Assembly: GCA_002425245.1 (NCBI GenBank)
Contig: DILW01000072.1
Coordinates: forward strand, 1-6,126
Direction of reading: 5' to 3'
From: Betaproteobacteria bacterium UBA5582
GTDB lineage: Bacteria; Pseudomonadota; Gammaproteobacteria; Burkholderiales; Rhodocyclaceae
DNA: 6,126 nt
Shown: in pieces, positions 1 to 6,126 of the stretch
Position numbering within the stretch: the stretch's first letter is position 1
Layout of the letters: every line of letters begins with the position of its first letter
The notes under the pieces: model-generated
Told to the model about the DNA's origin: nothing
The model's input: the letters and a program-made list of their open reading frames with translations, nothing else
Database searches by the model: none
Translations under genes and position numbers: made by a program

Positions 1-1
1 C

Positions 2-559
2 CTCGATGCCGACGCCGCCCGCCTCGGCTGGCCGGCCATGCACGCCCGCCTGGCCGAACTCGATCCACCGACCGCGGCCCGCCTGCCGCCGAACGACAGC
101 CAGCGCATCCAGCGTGCGCTCGAAGTCTGCCTCGCTTCCGGCCGGCCCATGTCGGCGCTGCTCGCTGACAGCCAGGCGGCGGCACCGCCCTGGAATTTCC
201 TGCAACTGGCGCTCCTGCCCTCGAACCGTGCCGTGCTGCACGAGCGGATTGCGCGCCGCTTCGACGAGATGCTGCTGGCCGGCCTCGACGACGAGGTGGC
301 GATGCTGCGCCAGAAGTACCGGCTCAACCCGGAACTGCCATCGATGCGCTGCGTCGGCTACCGCCAGGTGTGGGAAGCGCAGGAAGGCCTGATATCGAGG
401 CCGGAGATGCGCGACCGCGGCATCTTCGCCACCCGGCAGCTGGCCAAGCGCCAGATCACCTGGCTGGGCAATTCCTTTGCGGCTGAAAGTTTCGACTGTC
501 TCGACCCGGCGCTGGAACAACGCATCGCCGAGCGGGCCGACCGCTTCATCAACGCCTGA
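2..559 (+). CDS. miaA: tRNA dimethylallyltransferase MiaA, C-terminal part (5' end outside window)
   Basis: MiaA transfers a dimethylallyl group from DMAPP to N6 of adenosine 37 in tRNAs that read codons starting with U. This is the first step towards ms2i6A, which stabilises codon-anticodon pairing. The frame is open from base 2 to the TGA at 557-559 and gives 185 residues, about 60% of a usual ~310-residue MiaA. The fragment carries the family blocks PNDSQRIQRALEV (30-42), LPSMRCVGYRQVWE (112-125) and ATRQLAKRQITWL (143-155), all close to the E. coli protein as remembered. The N-terminal P-loop and DMAPP-binding part lies off the left edge, so its integrity cannot be judged. The methionine at base 38 is internal, because homology continues upstream of it (LDADAARLGWPA). 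The gene is convergent with the response regulator, and their 3' ends overlap by 11 bp. Identification is firm. Confidence 0.96.
   Translation, partial: LDADAARLGWPAMHARLAELDPPTAARLPPNDSQRIQRALEVCLASGRPMSALLADSQAAAPPWNFLQLALLPSNRAVLHERIARRFDEMLLAGLDDEVAMLRQKYRLNPELPSMRCVGYRQVWEAQEGLISRPEMRDRGIFATRQLAKRQITWLGNSFAAESFDCLDPALEQRIAERADRFINA
549..559. other. Tail-to-tail overlap of miaA and response regulator coding regions
   Basis: The response regulator stop (TGA on the - strand, 551-549) lies inside the last codons of miaA, and the miaA stop (TGA, 557-559) lies inside the last codons of the response regulator. Eleven base pairs therefore code on both strands. No hairpin followed by a T-run is seen at the junction on either strand, so transcripts from the two sides probably run into each other or end by a factor-dependent route. 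Confidence 0.9.
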
Positions 560-1676
560 GCACCTGCTCCAGGCTGGCGGCCAATTCCTGCAACTGGCCG
601 ATGGTCAGCAGACTGGCGTCCTGACTGGCGACCATGCGCTGCATGTGGTCGTTGACCAGCGCGGTCAGGAAGTCCTCCTGATCATCGGTCAGCCCGAGCG
701 AAATGAAGGATTTTCCGAGCGCTTCGTGAAACTCGATCATCGCCTGGGTCATTTCCAGCGAATTGCGCCGGTAGTTGGTCTGCACCATGTCCAGGGTGCT
801 GCGCACGCGCGGCAAGGCCGCCTCGATTCCCGACCGTCGATGGCGCGCCAGCTCCTCGGCTTCGATAGCGCGCATCCGCGCATCGGCCCCCTCGGCCAGC
901 AGGGCGACATTGTCCCGGATACGGCCGCAGCGGTCGGCGTCGCCGGTCGGCATGTTGTTGATGAGCACGGTCACATGCCCGAAGTTGAACACGCAGCGCG
1001 AACTGAACTGGAACACCCGCCCCGAATCGCGCACGTGGTTGAGTACCGAGACCTCAAGTGGCAAATCGAGCCCGTTGTCGCTGAGCGACAGGCTCCGATC
1101 ATCCGAACGCAGCTGGATCGCCGAATTGAGATCGTACTGACGCAGGCTGTCGAGCAGGGCAGCAGCCAGTTCACCGGGCGTGCCACAGGTGAAGGACTTG
1201 CTCAGGAACTGCAGGACGACCCCCAGTTCGCCCATGCTGACCATCGCCGACATTGCCGTACGCTGGGCGTAACCGGCCTGCTCGTTGAGGTTGCGTTTCT
1301 CGTCGAGGATGCGCGCCGCCACCTTGAGCTTGTGCAGGATTTCCCAGGCATCGAAGGGTTTGGTGATGAAATCCTCGCCGCCCGCCTCGTAGCAGAGCAG
1401 GTGCGTTTCGATATCATCGCTGGCCGAGACGAAAAGAATGGGAATGGCCTGCGTCTCCCAATCCGCCTTGAGCCGGCGGCAAACCTCGATGCCACTCATC
1501 CCGGGCAGGCTGAGGTCGAGGATGACGATGTCGGGTGCCGCAGCGGCAACAGCAGTGAGGCATGCTTCGCCCGAGGTGAAGAAAGTCGCCCTGAAATCGT
1601 CCACCAGCGCACCCGCCAGGATCTCCAGGATCACCGGATCGTCATCGACGACGAATACCTCAAGCTTGCTATCCAT
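549..1676 (-). CDS. Response regulator: receiver domain plus uncharacterised C-terminal region
   Basis: The 375-residue protein begins with a receiver (REC) domain at about residues 5-122. It has the acidic pair D12/D13, phosphoacceptor D54 in VILDLSLPGMSG, S84 in LFVSAS and K106 in ITKPF, so the phosphorylation site looks complete. The remaining ~250 residues show no HTH, GGDEF, EAL, HD-GYP, PP2C or histidine kinase motif. Residues 135-260 (from GYAQRTAMSAMVSMGELGVVLQFL onward in part; mixed helix/strand) could be a GAF-like sensory fold. Residues 265-375 look largely helical, rich in E, A, R, L and Q. No signal peptide or membrane segment is seen, so it is probably cytoplasmic. The start is the ATG at 1676, which puts the usual short N-terminus before the first REC strand and has GGGG six bases upstream. 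A GTG at 1694 would add six residues but lacks a ribosome site. It is the last gene of the efflux chain, 21 nt after the YqaA-like gene. The kinase partner is not in the window. REC assignment is firm; output function is unknown. Confidence 0.93.
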   Translation of the reverse strand: MDSKLEVFVVDDDPVILEILAGALVDDFRATFFTSGEACLTAVAAAAPDIVILDLSLPGMSGIEVCRRLKADWETQAIPILFVSASDDIETHLLCYEAGGEDFITKPFDAWEILHKLKVAARILDEKRNLNEQAGYAQRTAMSAMVSMGELGVVLQFLSKSFTCGTPGELAAALLDSLRQYDLNSAIQLRSDDRSLSLSDNGLDLPLEVSVLNHVRDSGRVFQFSSRCVFNFGHVTVLINNMPTGDADRCGRIRDNVALLAEGADARMRAIEAEELARHRRSGIEAALPRVRSTLDMVQTNYRRNSLEMTQAMIEFHEALGKSFISLGLTDDQEDFLTALVNDHMQRMVASQDASLLTIGQLQELAASLEQVLRR

Positions 1677-1697
1677 ACGCTGCCCCGCGCCCACTGG
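1677..1697 (-). promoter_or_regulatory. 21-nt gap with weak ribosome binding site for the response regulator
   Basis: This is the only true non-coding gap in the window, between the TAG stop of the YqaA-like gene (1698-1700) and the ATG at 1676. On the - strand it holds a GGGG run (1683-1686) six bases before the ATG, a plausible but weak Shine-Dalgarno element. It is too short for an independent promoter, so the response regulator is inferred to be read on the upstream transcript or from a promoter inside the YqaA-like gene. Confidence 0.5.
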
Positions 1698-2279
1698 CTA
1701 GCCCAGGCCGTACCACAGGCCGGCAACGGCGACCACGACCACCACGGCCCAGCCCAGCCGGTCGATCTGTTGATGAAGAACGGCCTCCATCCGCGCGCCA
1801 CCCCAGGCCATCAGCCCGGCCACCAGGAAAAAGCGCAGGCCACGGCCGATCACCGAAGCGACAATGAAAGGCAGCAGCGCCATCGACAGACCGCCGGCGG
1901 CAATGGTGAATACCTTGTACGGAATCGGCGAGAAACCAGCCACGAAAATCGCCCAGAAGCCCCACACCGCAAACCAGTCGACCGCCGTCTGGTAGGCCGG
2001 CCAGTAGCTGCTTTGCTGCAACCAGGGGAGGATCGAATCGATGGCGAAGTAGCCGATCAGGTAGCCGGCCAGACCACCAAGCACCGAGGTCACCGTGGTG
2101 ATCAGTGCCAGCCACCACCAGCGCGCCGGGTTGGCCAGCGCCATCGGCGCCAGCATCACGTCCGGCGGCACCGGGAAGAAGGATGACTCGGCAAAGCTCA
2201 TCCCGCCCAGATACCAGGGCGCATGAGGGTGGCGCGACCATTCCATGGCGCGGCGATACAAGGGAGAAAAAAGTTTCAT
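1698..2279 (-). CDS. YqaA-family (DedA/VTT-like) inner-membrane protein
   Basis: This 193-residue, very hydrophobic protein resembles the YqaA branch of the DedA/VTT (SNARE-associated) superfamily. Family marks are SFAESSFFPVPPDVML (28-43, with the acidic residue and PxPP re-entrant motif), GFSPIPYKVFTIAAG (115-129, the second re-entrant motif) and SVIGRGLRFF (142-151, with the conserved GRxxR arginines). Likely membrane segments are roughly 53-82, 103-127, 131-158 and 175-191. DedA-type proteins are linked to lipid-carrier or phospholipid translocation and to proton-motive-force homeostasis; the specific substrate of this branch is not known to me. The ATG at 2279 shares its A with the TGA of the RND pump gene (TGATG), and AGAG lies eight bases upstream, so coupled translation is likely. 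A TTG one codon earlier (2282) is also possible. Family call is good; the role in the cell is inference. Confidence 0.88.
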   Translation of the reverse strand: MKLFSPLYRRAMEWSRHPHAPWYLGGMSFAESSFFPVPPDVMLAPMALANPARWWWLALITTVTSVLGGLAGYLIGYFAIDSILPWLQQSSYWPAYQTAVDWFAVWGFWAIFVAGFSPIPYKVFTIAAGGLSMALLPFIVASVIGRGLRFFLVAGLMAWGGARMEAVLHQQIDRLGWAVVVVVAVAGLWYGLG

Positions 2280-2281
2280 CA
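2277..2281 (-). other. TGATG stop/start overlap (RND pump to YqaA-like gene)
   Basis: The TGA ending the pump gene (2281-2279) and the ATG of the YqaA-like gene (2279-2277) share one A. Such junctions commonly permit re-initiation by the terminating ribosome, which suggests that the membrane protein is made in step with the pump. The junction is read directly; the coupling is inferred. Confidence 0.75.
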
Positions 2282-5200
2282 ATGAATCTCTGGTTGGTGG
2301 TGTTGGATTCTGGTGGCCAGCAGCGTGTAGACCGCCGGCACCACGAATAGCGTCAGGAAGGTGCCGAGCAGCAGACCGCCGACGATCACCCAGCCGATCT
2401 GCTGGCGCGACTCGGCGCCGGCCCCGGTGGCGAGCGCCAGCGGCACGGCGCCAAGGACCATGGCGCCGGTGGTCATCAGGATCGGGCGTAGGCGCAGTTC
2501 GGCGGCTTCGATCACCGCTTCGCGCAGTTCGCGGCCCTTTTCCTGCAACTGGTTGGCAAACTCGACGATCAGGATGCCGTGCTTGGTGATCAGGCCGACC
2601 AGCGTGACCAGGCCGATCTGGCTATAGACGTTCAGGGTACCGTCGGTCGCCCACAGCGCGAACAGGGCGCCGGCCATCGACAGCGGCACGGTCAGCATGA
2701 TGATCAGGGGATCGCGGAAACTCTCGAACTGCGCCGCCAGAACCAGATAGATGAAGGCCAGCGCCAGGCCGAAAGTCAGCGCCAGCGAGGCCGACGACTG
2801 CCGGAACTCGCGCGTCTGCCCGTTGTAATCGACGGCGTAGCCCGGTTTGAGCAGTTGCGCAGCGGCGTTATCCATGTAGGTCAGCGCCTCGCCCATAGTG
2901 TAACCGGGCGCCAGGTTGGCGGTGATGGTCACCGCCCGACGCTGGCCGAAGTGGTTGAGTTCGCGCGGCGCCACGGTTTCCTGGACATCAAGCAGGTTGT
3001 CGAGCGGGATCATGCTGCCGTCGCCACCGCGCACGTAGATGTCGCGGATGTCGTCGGGCGACTGGCGGTCGCTGTCGGCGACCTGGACGATCACGTCGTA
3101 CTGTTCGCCGTCGCGCTTGAAGCGCGTCACCTGGCGGCCACCGAGGAAGGTTTCCAGGGTGCGGCCGATGGTCTCGACCGGCACGCCCATGTCCGCCGCC
3201 TTGTCGCGGCGCACCACCACCGACAGCTCCGGCTTGTTCAGCTTGAGGTCGGTATCGACATTGGTCAGCCCGGGGTTCTTGGCCAGTTCGCCGAGGAACT
3301 GCTGGGTCACCTGCTGCAGTTCCTCGTAGGGCGCTGAAGTGACGATGACGAAGTTGATCGGCCGTTCGCGCGGGCTCTGGCCGAGCGAGGGCGGCGTCAC
3401 CGGAAAGGCCATGACGCCGGGAATGGCGCCAAACTTGGGGAACAGTTCCTTGGCAATGTCGGACGAACTGCGCGAGCGCTCGCTCCAGTCGCTCAGGCCG
3501 ACGAAGGAAATCCCCTGGTTCACGGTCGGGTTGCCGGAAACGACGAAATAGCGCTCGACGTCCTTCGTCTGACCGTAGATGTCTTCCAGCCGCTGGGCGT
3601 ATTTCTCGATGTACTCCAGCGTTGCCCCGTCCGGCCCGTTGAACACGCCGAGGATGATGCCGCGGTCCTCGATCGGCGCCAGTTCGGATTTCAGCGCCTT
3701 GAGCAGAACGCCGCAGGCGACCGCGACGACGACGAAGCCGACGAGGACGATCCAGCGATGGGTCAGCGCCTGCGTCAGCACGCGGCGATAGCCGGCGTTG
3801 AGCCAGTTGAGGAAGGACTCGATGAGCAGGAATCCCTTCGAGTGCTTTTGCTCGTGCTTGAGCAGCACCGAGCACATCATCGGCGACAGCGTCAGGGCGA
3901 CGAAACCGGAGACCAGCACGGCGCCGGCCAGGGTCAGCGCGAATTCGACGAAAAGCTTGCCGGTACGCCCGGTCATGAAGGCTACCGGCGCGTACACGGC
4001 GGCCAGGGTGAGCGTCATCGCCACCACGGCGAAACCGATCTCCCTGGCGCCTTTGAACGCGGCCTCGCGCCGCGGCATGCCTTCCTCGATGTGACGGTAG
4101 ATGTTCTCCAGCACCACGATGGCGTCGTCGACGACGAGGCCGATGGCTAGCACCAGCGCCAGCAGGGTCAGCGTGTTGATGGTGAAGCCGAGCACGAACA
4201 TGATGGCGAAGGCGCCGATCAGCGACACCGGGATGGTCACCAGCGGGATCAGCGTCGCGCGCAGGTTGCGCAGGAAGAAGAAAATGATCGCCAGGACCAG
4301 GACAATGGCCTCGCCGATGGTGGTGAACACCGATTTGATCGAGCGGTCGATGAAGACCGAGGAATCGTAGGAAATATCGACGCGCATGCCCTCGGGCAGC
4401 TCTTCGGCGATGCGCGGCAGGTCGGCGCGCAAGGCTTTCGACAGTTCGAGCGGGTTGGCCGTGGCCTGCTTGATCACCCCCAGCGACACCGCCGAGCGCC
4501 CCTTGAAACGCACCGAAGTGCGTTCGGCGGCGGCGCCAATCTCGACCCGGGCGACATCGCCGATGCGTACCGGGTAACCGTCGACATTGCGCAGGACGAC
4601 GGCGCGGAATTCCTCCGGCGTCCGCAGGTCGGTGGTCGACACCACGGAAAACTCGCGTTCGACGCTCTCGATGCGCCCGGCCGGGACTTCGACGTTCTGC
4701 CGGCGCAGGGCGTCCTCGACGTCGGCCGGCGTCAGCCGGTAGGCGGCCAGGCGCTGCTTGTCCAGCCAGATGCGCATGGCGAACTTGCGCTCGCCGAACA
4801 CGCGCACGTCGGCAGCGCCAGTCAGCGTCTGCAGCTTGGGTTTGACGATGCGGTTGGCCACGTCGGTGACTTCCAGCGGTGTATGCTTCTCGGACGAGAA
4901 GGCCAGCCAGATGATCGGATTGGCGTCGGCCTCGACCTTGGCAATGACCGGCTCGTCGACCTCTGTCGGCAGGCGGTTGCGCACCCGCGAAACGCGGTCG
5001 CGAACGTCAGCGGCGGCCGAATCCGGCTCGCGTTCGAGCTTGAAACGCACCGAGATCTGGCTGCGTTCGGCGCGCGAAATCGAGGTGATCACCTCGACGC
5101 CCTCGATGCCGGCCAGCGAATCCTCCAGCGGCTTGGTCACCTGCGACTCGATGATGTCGGCCGAAGCGCCGCGGTAATCGCTGCTCACCGTCACCACCGG

Positions 5201-5326
5201 CTCGTCGATCTTCGGATACTCGCGCACCGACAAGCGGTCGTAGGACACGATGCCGATCAGCATCACGACCAGCGACAGCACGGTCGCAAAGACCGGCCGT
5301 TCGATGCAGATTTCCGAAATTTTCAT
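2279..5326 (-). CDS. RND (HAE1 family) multidrug efflux pump, inner-membrane subunit
   Basis: This 1015-residue protein is a complete AcrB-like, proton-driven exporter, slightly shorter than AcrB (1049). The N-terminus MKISEICIERPVFATVLSL is typical of the family. TM1 is about 11-30, the first periplasmic porter/docking lobe about 38-330, and TM2-TM6 about 334-487. TM7 is about 524-545, the second periplasmic lobe about 548-843, and TM8-TM12 about 845-1004. The proton relay is present: D400 and D401 in LAIGLVVDDAIVVLEN (TM4; AcrB D407/D408) and K915 in GLITKHGILIVEFA (TM10; AcrB K940). The region matching the AcrB Phe-rich switch loop is shortened (about 597-605). The start overlaps the adaptor's stop by four bases (ATGA), the usual arrangement for such a pair, and the gene's own TGA overlaps the YqaA-like start by one base. 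It should act as a trimer with the adaptor and an outer-membrane channel. Substrate cannot be told from sequence. The TKHG signature reminds me of two-gene MexI/VexH-like pumps, unverified. Confidence 0.97.
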   Translation of the reverse strand: MKISEICIERPVFATVLSLVVMLIGIVSYDRLSVREYPKIDEPVVTVSSDYRGASADIIESQVTKPLEDSLAGIEGVEVITSISRAERSQISVRFKLEREPDSAAADVRDRVSRVRNRLPTEVDEPVIAKVEADANPIIWLAFSSEKHTPLEVTDVANRIVKPKLQTLTGAADVRVFGERKFAMRIWLDKQRLAAYRLTPADVEDALRRQNVEVPAGRIESVEREFSVVSTTDLRTPEEFRAVVLRNVDGYPVRIGDVARVEIGAAAERTSVRFKGRSAVSLGVIKQATANPLELSKALRADLPRIAEELPEGMRVDISYDSSVFIDRSIKSVFTTIGEAIVLVLAIIFFFLRNLRATLIPLVTIPVSLIGAFAIMFVLGFTINTLTLLALVLAIGLVVDDAIVVLENIYRHIEEGMPRREAAFKGAREIGFAVVAMTLTLAAVYAPVAFMTGRTGKLFVEFALTLAGAVLVSGFVALTLSPMMCSVLLKHEQKHSKGFLLIESFLNWLNAGYRRVLTQALTHRWIVLVGFVVVAVACGVLLKALKSELAPIEDRGIILGVFNGPDGATLEYIEKYAQRLEDIYGQTKDVERYFVVSGNPTVNQGISFVGLSDWSERSRSSSDIAKELFPKFGAIPGVMAFPVTPPSLGQSPRERPINFVIVTSAPYEELQQVTQQFLGELAKNPGLTNVDTDLKLNKPELSVVVRRDKAADMGVPVETIGRTLETFLGGRQVTRFKRDGEQYDVIVQVADSDRQSPDDIRDIYVRGGDGSMIPLDNLLDVQETVAPRELNHFGQRRAVTITANLAPGYTMGEALTYMDNAAAQLLKPGYAVDYNGQTREFRQSSASLALTFGLALAFIYLVLAAQFESFRDPLIIMLTVPLSMAGALFALWATDGTLNVYSQIGLVTLVGLITKHGILIVEFANQLQEKGRELREAVIEAAELRLRPILMTTGAMVLGAVPLALATGAGAESRQQIGWVIVGGLLLGTFLTLFVVPAVYTLLATRIQHHQPEIH
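5323..5326 (-). other. ATGA start/stop overlap (adaptor to RND pump)
   Basis: The ATG of the pump (5326-5324) overlaps the TGA of the adaptor (5325-5323) in the four bases ATGA. No strong Shine-Dalgarno precedes it (only a GGCGGG run six bases upstream), so translation of the pump probably depends on ribosomes finishing the adaptor. Confidence 0.8.
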
Positions 5327-6126
5327 GGCTTGCCCGCCGGCTTCGCCCCTGGCACCGCCACCGACGCGCCCGGCCGCAGCTTCATCTGGCCGGCGCTGAC
5401 CACCACATCGCCGACGGCCAGCCCGTCGACAATCTCGACCTTGGCCTCACGGCGCATGCCGGTGCGCACCACGACCCGCTCGGCCTTGCCGTCGACCACC
5501 TTGAACACCGCCGGCTTGGCGCCCGGAACAATGGCCTCCTCGGGCACCATCAGGACGCCCTTGCGTTCGCCGAAAGCCAGCCGCACGCGCACGAACATGC
5601 CCGGCCGCAATTGGCCGGAAGCGTTGTCGAGGCGGGCGCGCACGGCCAGCGAGCGGCCGTTCGGATCGATCTGCGGATCGATGGCTTCGACCTTGGCGAC
5701 GAAGCGCTTGCCGGGCAGGGCATCGCTGCCCAGTTCCAGCGACTGGCCGGGCTTGACCCGGTCGAGCCAGGTTTCGGCGAGACGGAAATCGACGCGCAGG
5801 CTGCTGATGTCCTCGACATTGACCAGCACCTCGCCTTCCTTGACATAGCTGCCGACACTCACGTCGCGCAGCCCGACGATGCCGCGGAACGGCGCCTGGA
5901 TGCGCATTTTCGCGGCCTTCGCCGCCGCCAGCTGGACCGCCGCCTCCTGCACCGCCAAGGTCGCGGCCGAGGTATCGAGCGCCTGCGGGCTGATGAATCG
6001 CTTGGCCAGCAGCTCCTGGTTGCGCTTGAAACTGGCCAGCGCCAGATCGCGGTTGGCCCGGGCCTGGGCCAGTTCGGCATCGGGAATGGTGGCGTCGAAG
6101 GCGATCAGCAGGTCGCCCTTGTTGAC
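5323..6126 (-). CDS. RND efflux membrane fusion (periplasmic adaptor) protein, 5' end outside window
   Basis: This HlyD/AcrA-type adaptor links the RND pump to an outer-membrane channel across the periplasm. The frame is open from the right edge of the window to the TGA at 5323-5325 and gives 267 residues of a usual ~350-400, so the signal peptide, any lipobox and the first lipoyl strands are missing. Visible parts in order: the end of the first lipoyl half (VNKGDLLIAFD, fragment residues 1-11), an alpha-helical hairpin (about 13-75, with the turn near AKRFISPQALDT), and the second lipoyl half (about 79-110, MRIQAPFRGIVGLRDVSVGSYV then EGEVLVNVED). A beta-barrel follows (about 113-195, with LRPGMFVRVRL and VPEEAIV), then a membrane-proximal tail ending GAKPAGKP. 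The short hairpin is typical of two-gene RND adaptors. The TTG at 5958 is internal to the hairpin and is not a real start. The pump gene follows with a 4-nt overlap. The family call is firm. Confidence 0.94.
   Translation of the reverse strand, partial: VNKGDLLIAFDATIPDAELAQARANRDLALASFKRNQELLAKRFISPQALDTSAATLAVQEAAVQLAAAKAAKMRIQAPFRGIVGLRDVSVGSYVKEGEVLVNVEDISSLRVDFRLAETWLDRVKPGQSLELGSDALPGKRFVAKVEAIDPQIDPNGRSLAVRARLDNASGQLRPGMFVRVRLAFGERKGVLMVPEEAIVPGAKPAVFKVVDGKAERVVVRTGMRREAKVEIVDGLAVGDVVVSAGQMKLRPGASVAVPGAKPAGKP

Noticed and set aside
556..572. Possible hairpin CTGAGC-ACCT-GCTCCAG at the miaA/response regulator junction
   Set aside because: The stem is about six pairs with a bulged base and has no T-run on either side. 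It is inside coding sequence and does not qualify as an intrinsic terminator.
1677..1694. GTG at 1694 as start of the response regulator
   Set aside because: It is only three bases after the upstream stop and lacks a Shine-Dalgarno. It would add GAGQR-type residues not expected before the first receiver strand. The ATG at 1676 has a GGGG run at suitable spacing.
477..2186. 569-residue open frame on the + strand across the response regulator and YqaA-like genes
   Set aside because: It lies antisense to two genes with clear domain signatures. Its product is rich in H, R, Q and G with no recognisable motif, as expected for the reverse complement of GC-rich coding DNA.
2280..2282. TTG at 2282 as start of the YqaA-like gene
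   Set aside because: An ATG follows directly at 2279, with AGAG at eight bases. The TTG would add a single residue. It cannot be excluded but is less likely.
2579..3337. 252-residue open frame on the + strand inside the pump gene
   Set aside because: It is a shadow of the pump's codons in the opposite strand and has no domain features.
2988..3875. 295-residue - strand frame inside the pump gene, offset from it
   Set aside because: It is an out-of-frame, R/A/G/P-rich reading of pump codons. The pump frame is continuous and conserved through the region, so no frameshift is implied.
4883..5848. 321-residue open frame on the + strand opposite the pump/adaptor junction
   Set aside because: It is antisense to two well-supported genes, has low-complexity R/S/T-rich composition and matches no family.

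Overview
The window is GC-rich, with G or C at most third codon positions, and is almost entirely coding. The longest non-coding stretch is 21 bp. The sequence suggests a Gram-negative proteobacterium: there is an RND efflux pump, a proteobacterial-type MiaA, and a YqaA-type DedA-like protein. The overall look of the proteins fits a betaproteobacterium, perhaps Rhodocyclales. That placement is an impression from protein similarity recalled without a search.

Layout. At the left, on the + strand, lies the C-terminal ~60% of miaA (tRNA dimethylallyltransferase), running in from outside the window and ending at 559. Everything else is on the - strand and reads right to left as one tightly packed gene chain. 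It starts with a membrane fusion (periplasmic adaptor) protein cut by the right edge. This overlaps by 4 nt (ATGA) a full-length HAE1-type RND inner-membrane pump. The pump overlaps by 1 nt (TGATG) a YqaA/VTT-type membrane protein. After 21 nt comes a response regulator with an intact receiver domain and a C-terminal region that is not a DNA-binding domain. The response regulator and miaA are convergent, and their coding regions overlap tail to tail by 11 bp.

How the genes may work together. The adaptor and RND pump form the inner-membrane and periplasmic parts of a proton-driven tripartite exporter. No outer-membrane channel is seen here, so it would lie upstream or be borrowed. The YqaA-like protein is translationally linked to the pump and could support membrane or proton-motive-force homeostasis, as proposed for some DedA relatives. 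The response regulator probably shares the transcript, but it has no visible DNA-binding output, so it is unlikely to be a conventional repressor or activator of the pump. No promoter, terminator, RNA gene, insertion sequence, CRISPR array or repeat array was found. The operon's promoter must lie beyond the right edge or inside the upstream genes. The window looks like ordinary chromosomal DNA; the points of interest are the gene association and the uncharacterised output region of the response regulator.
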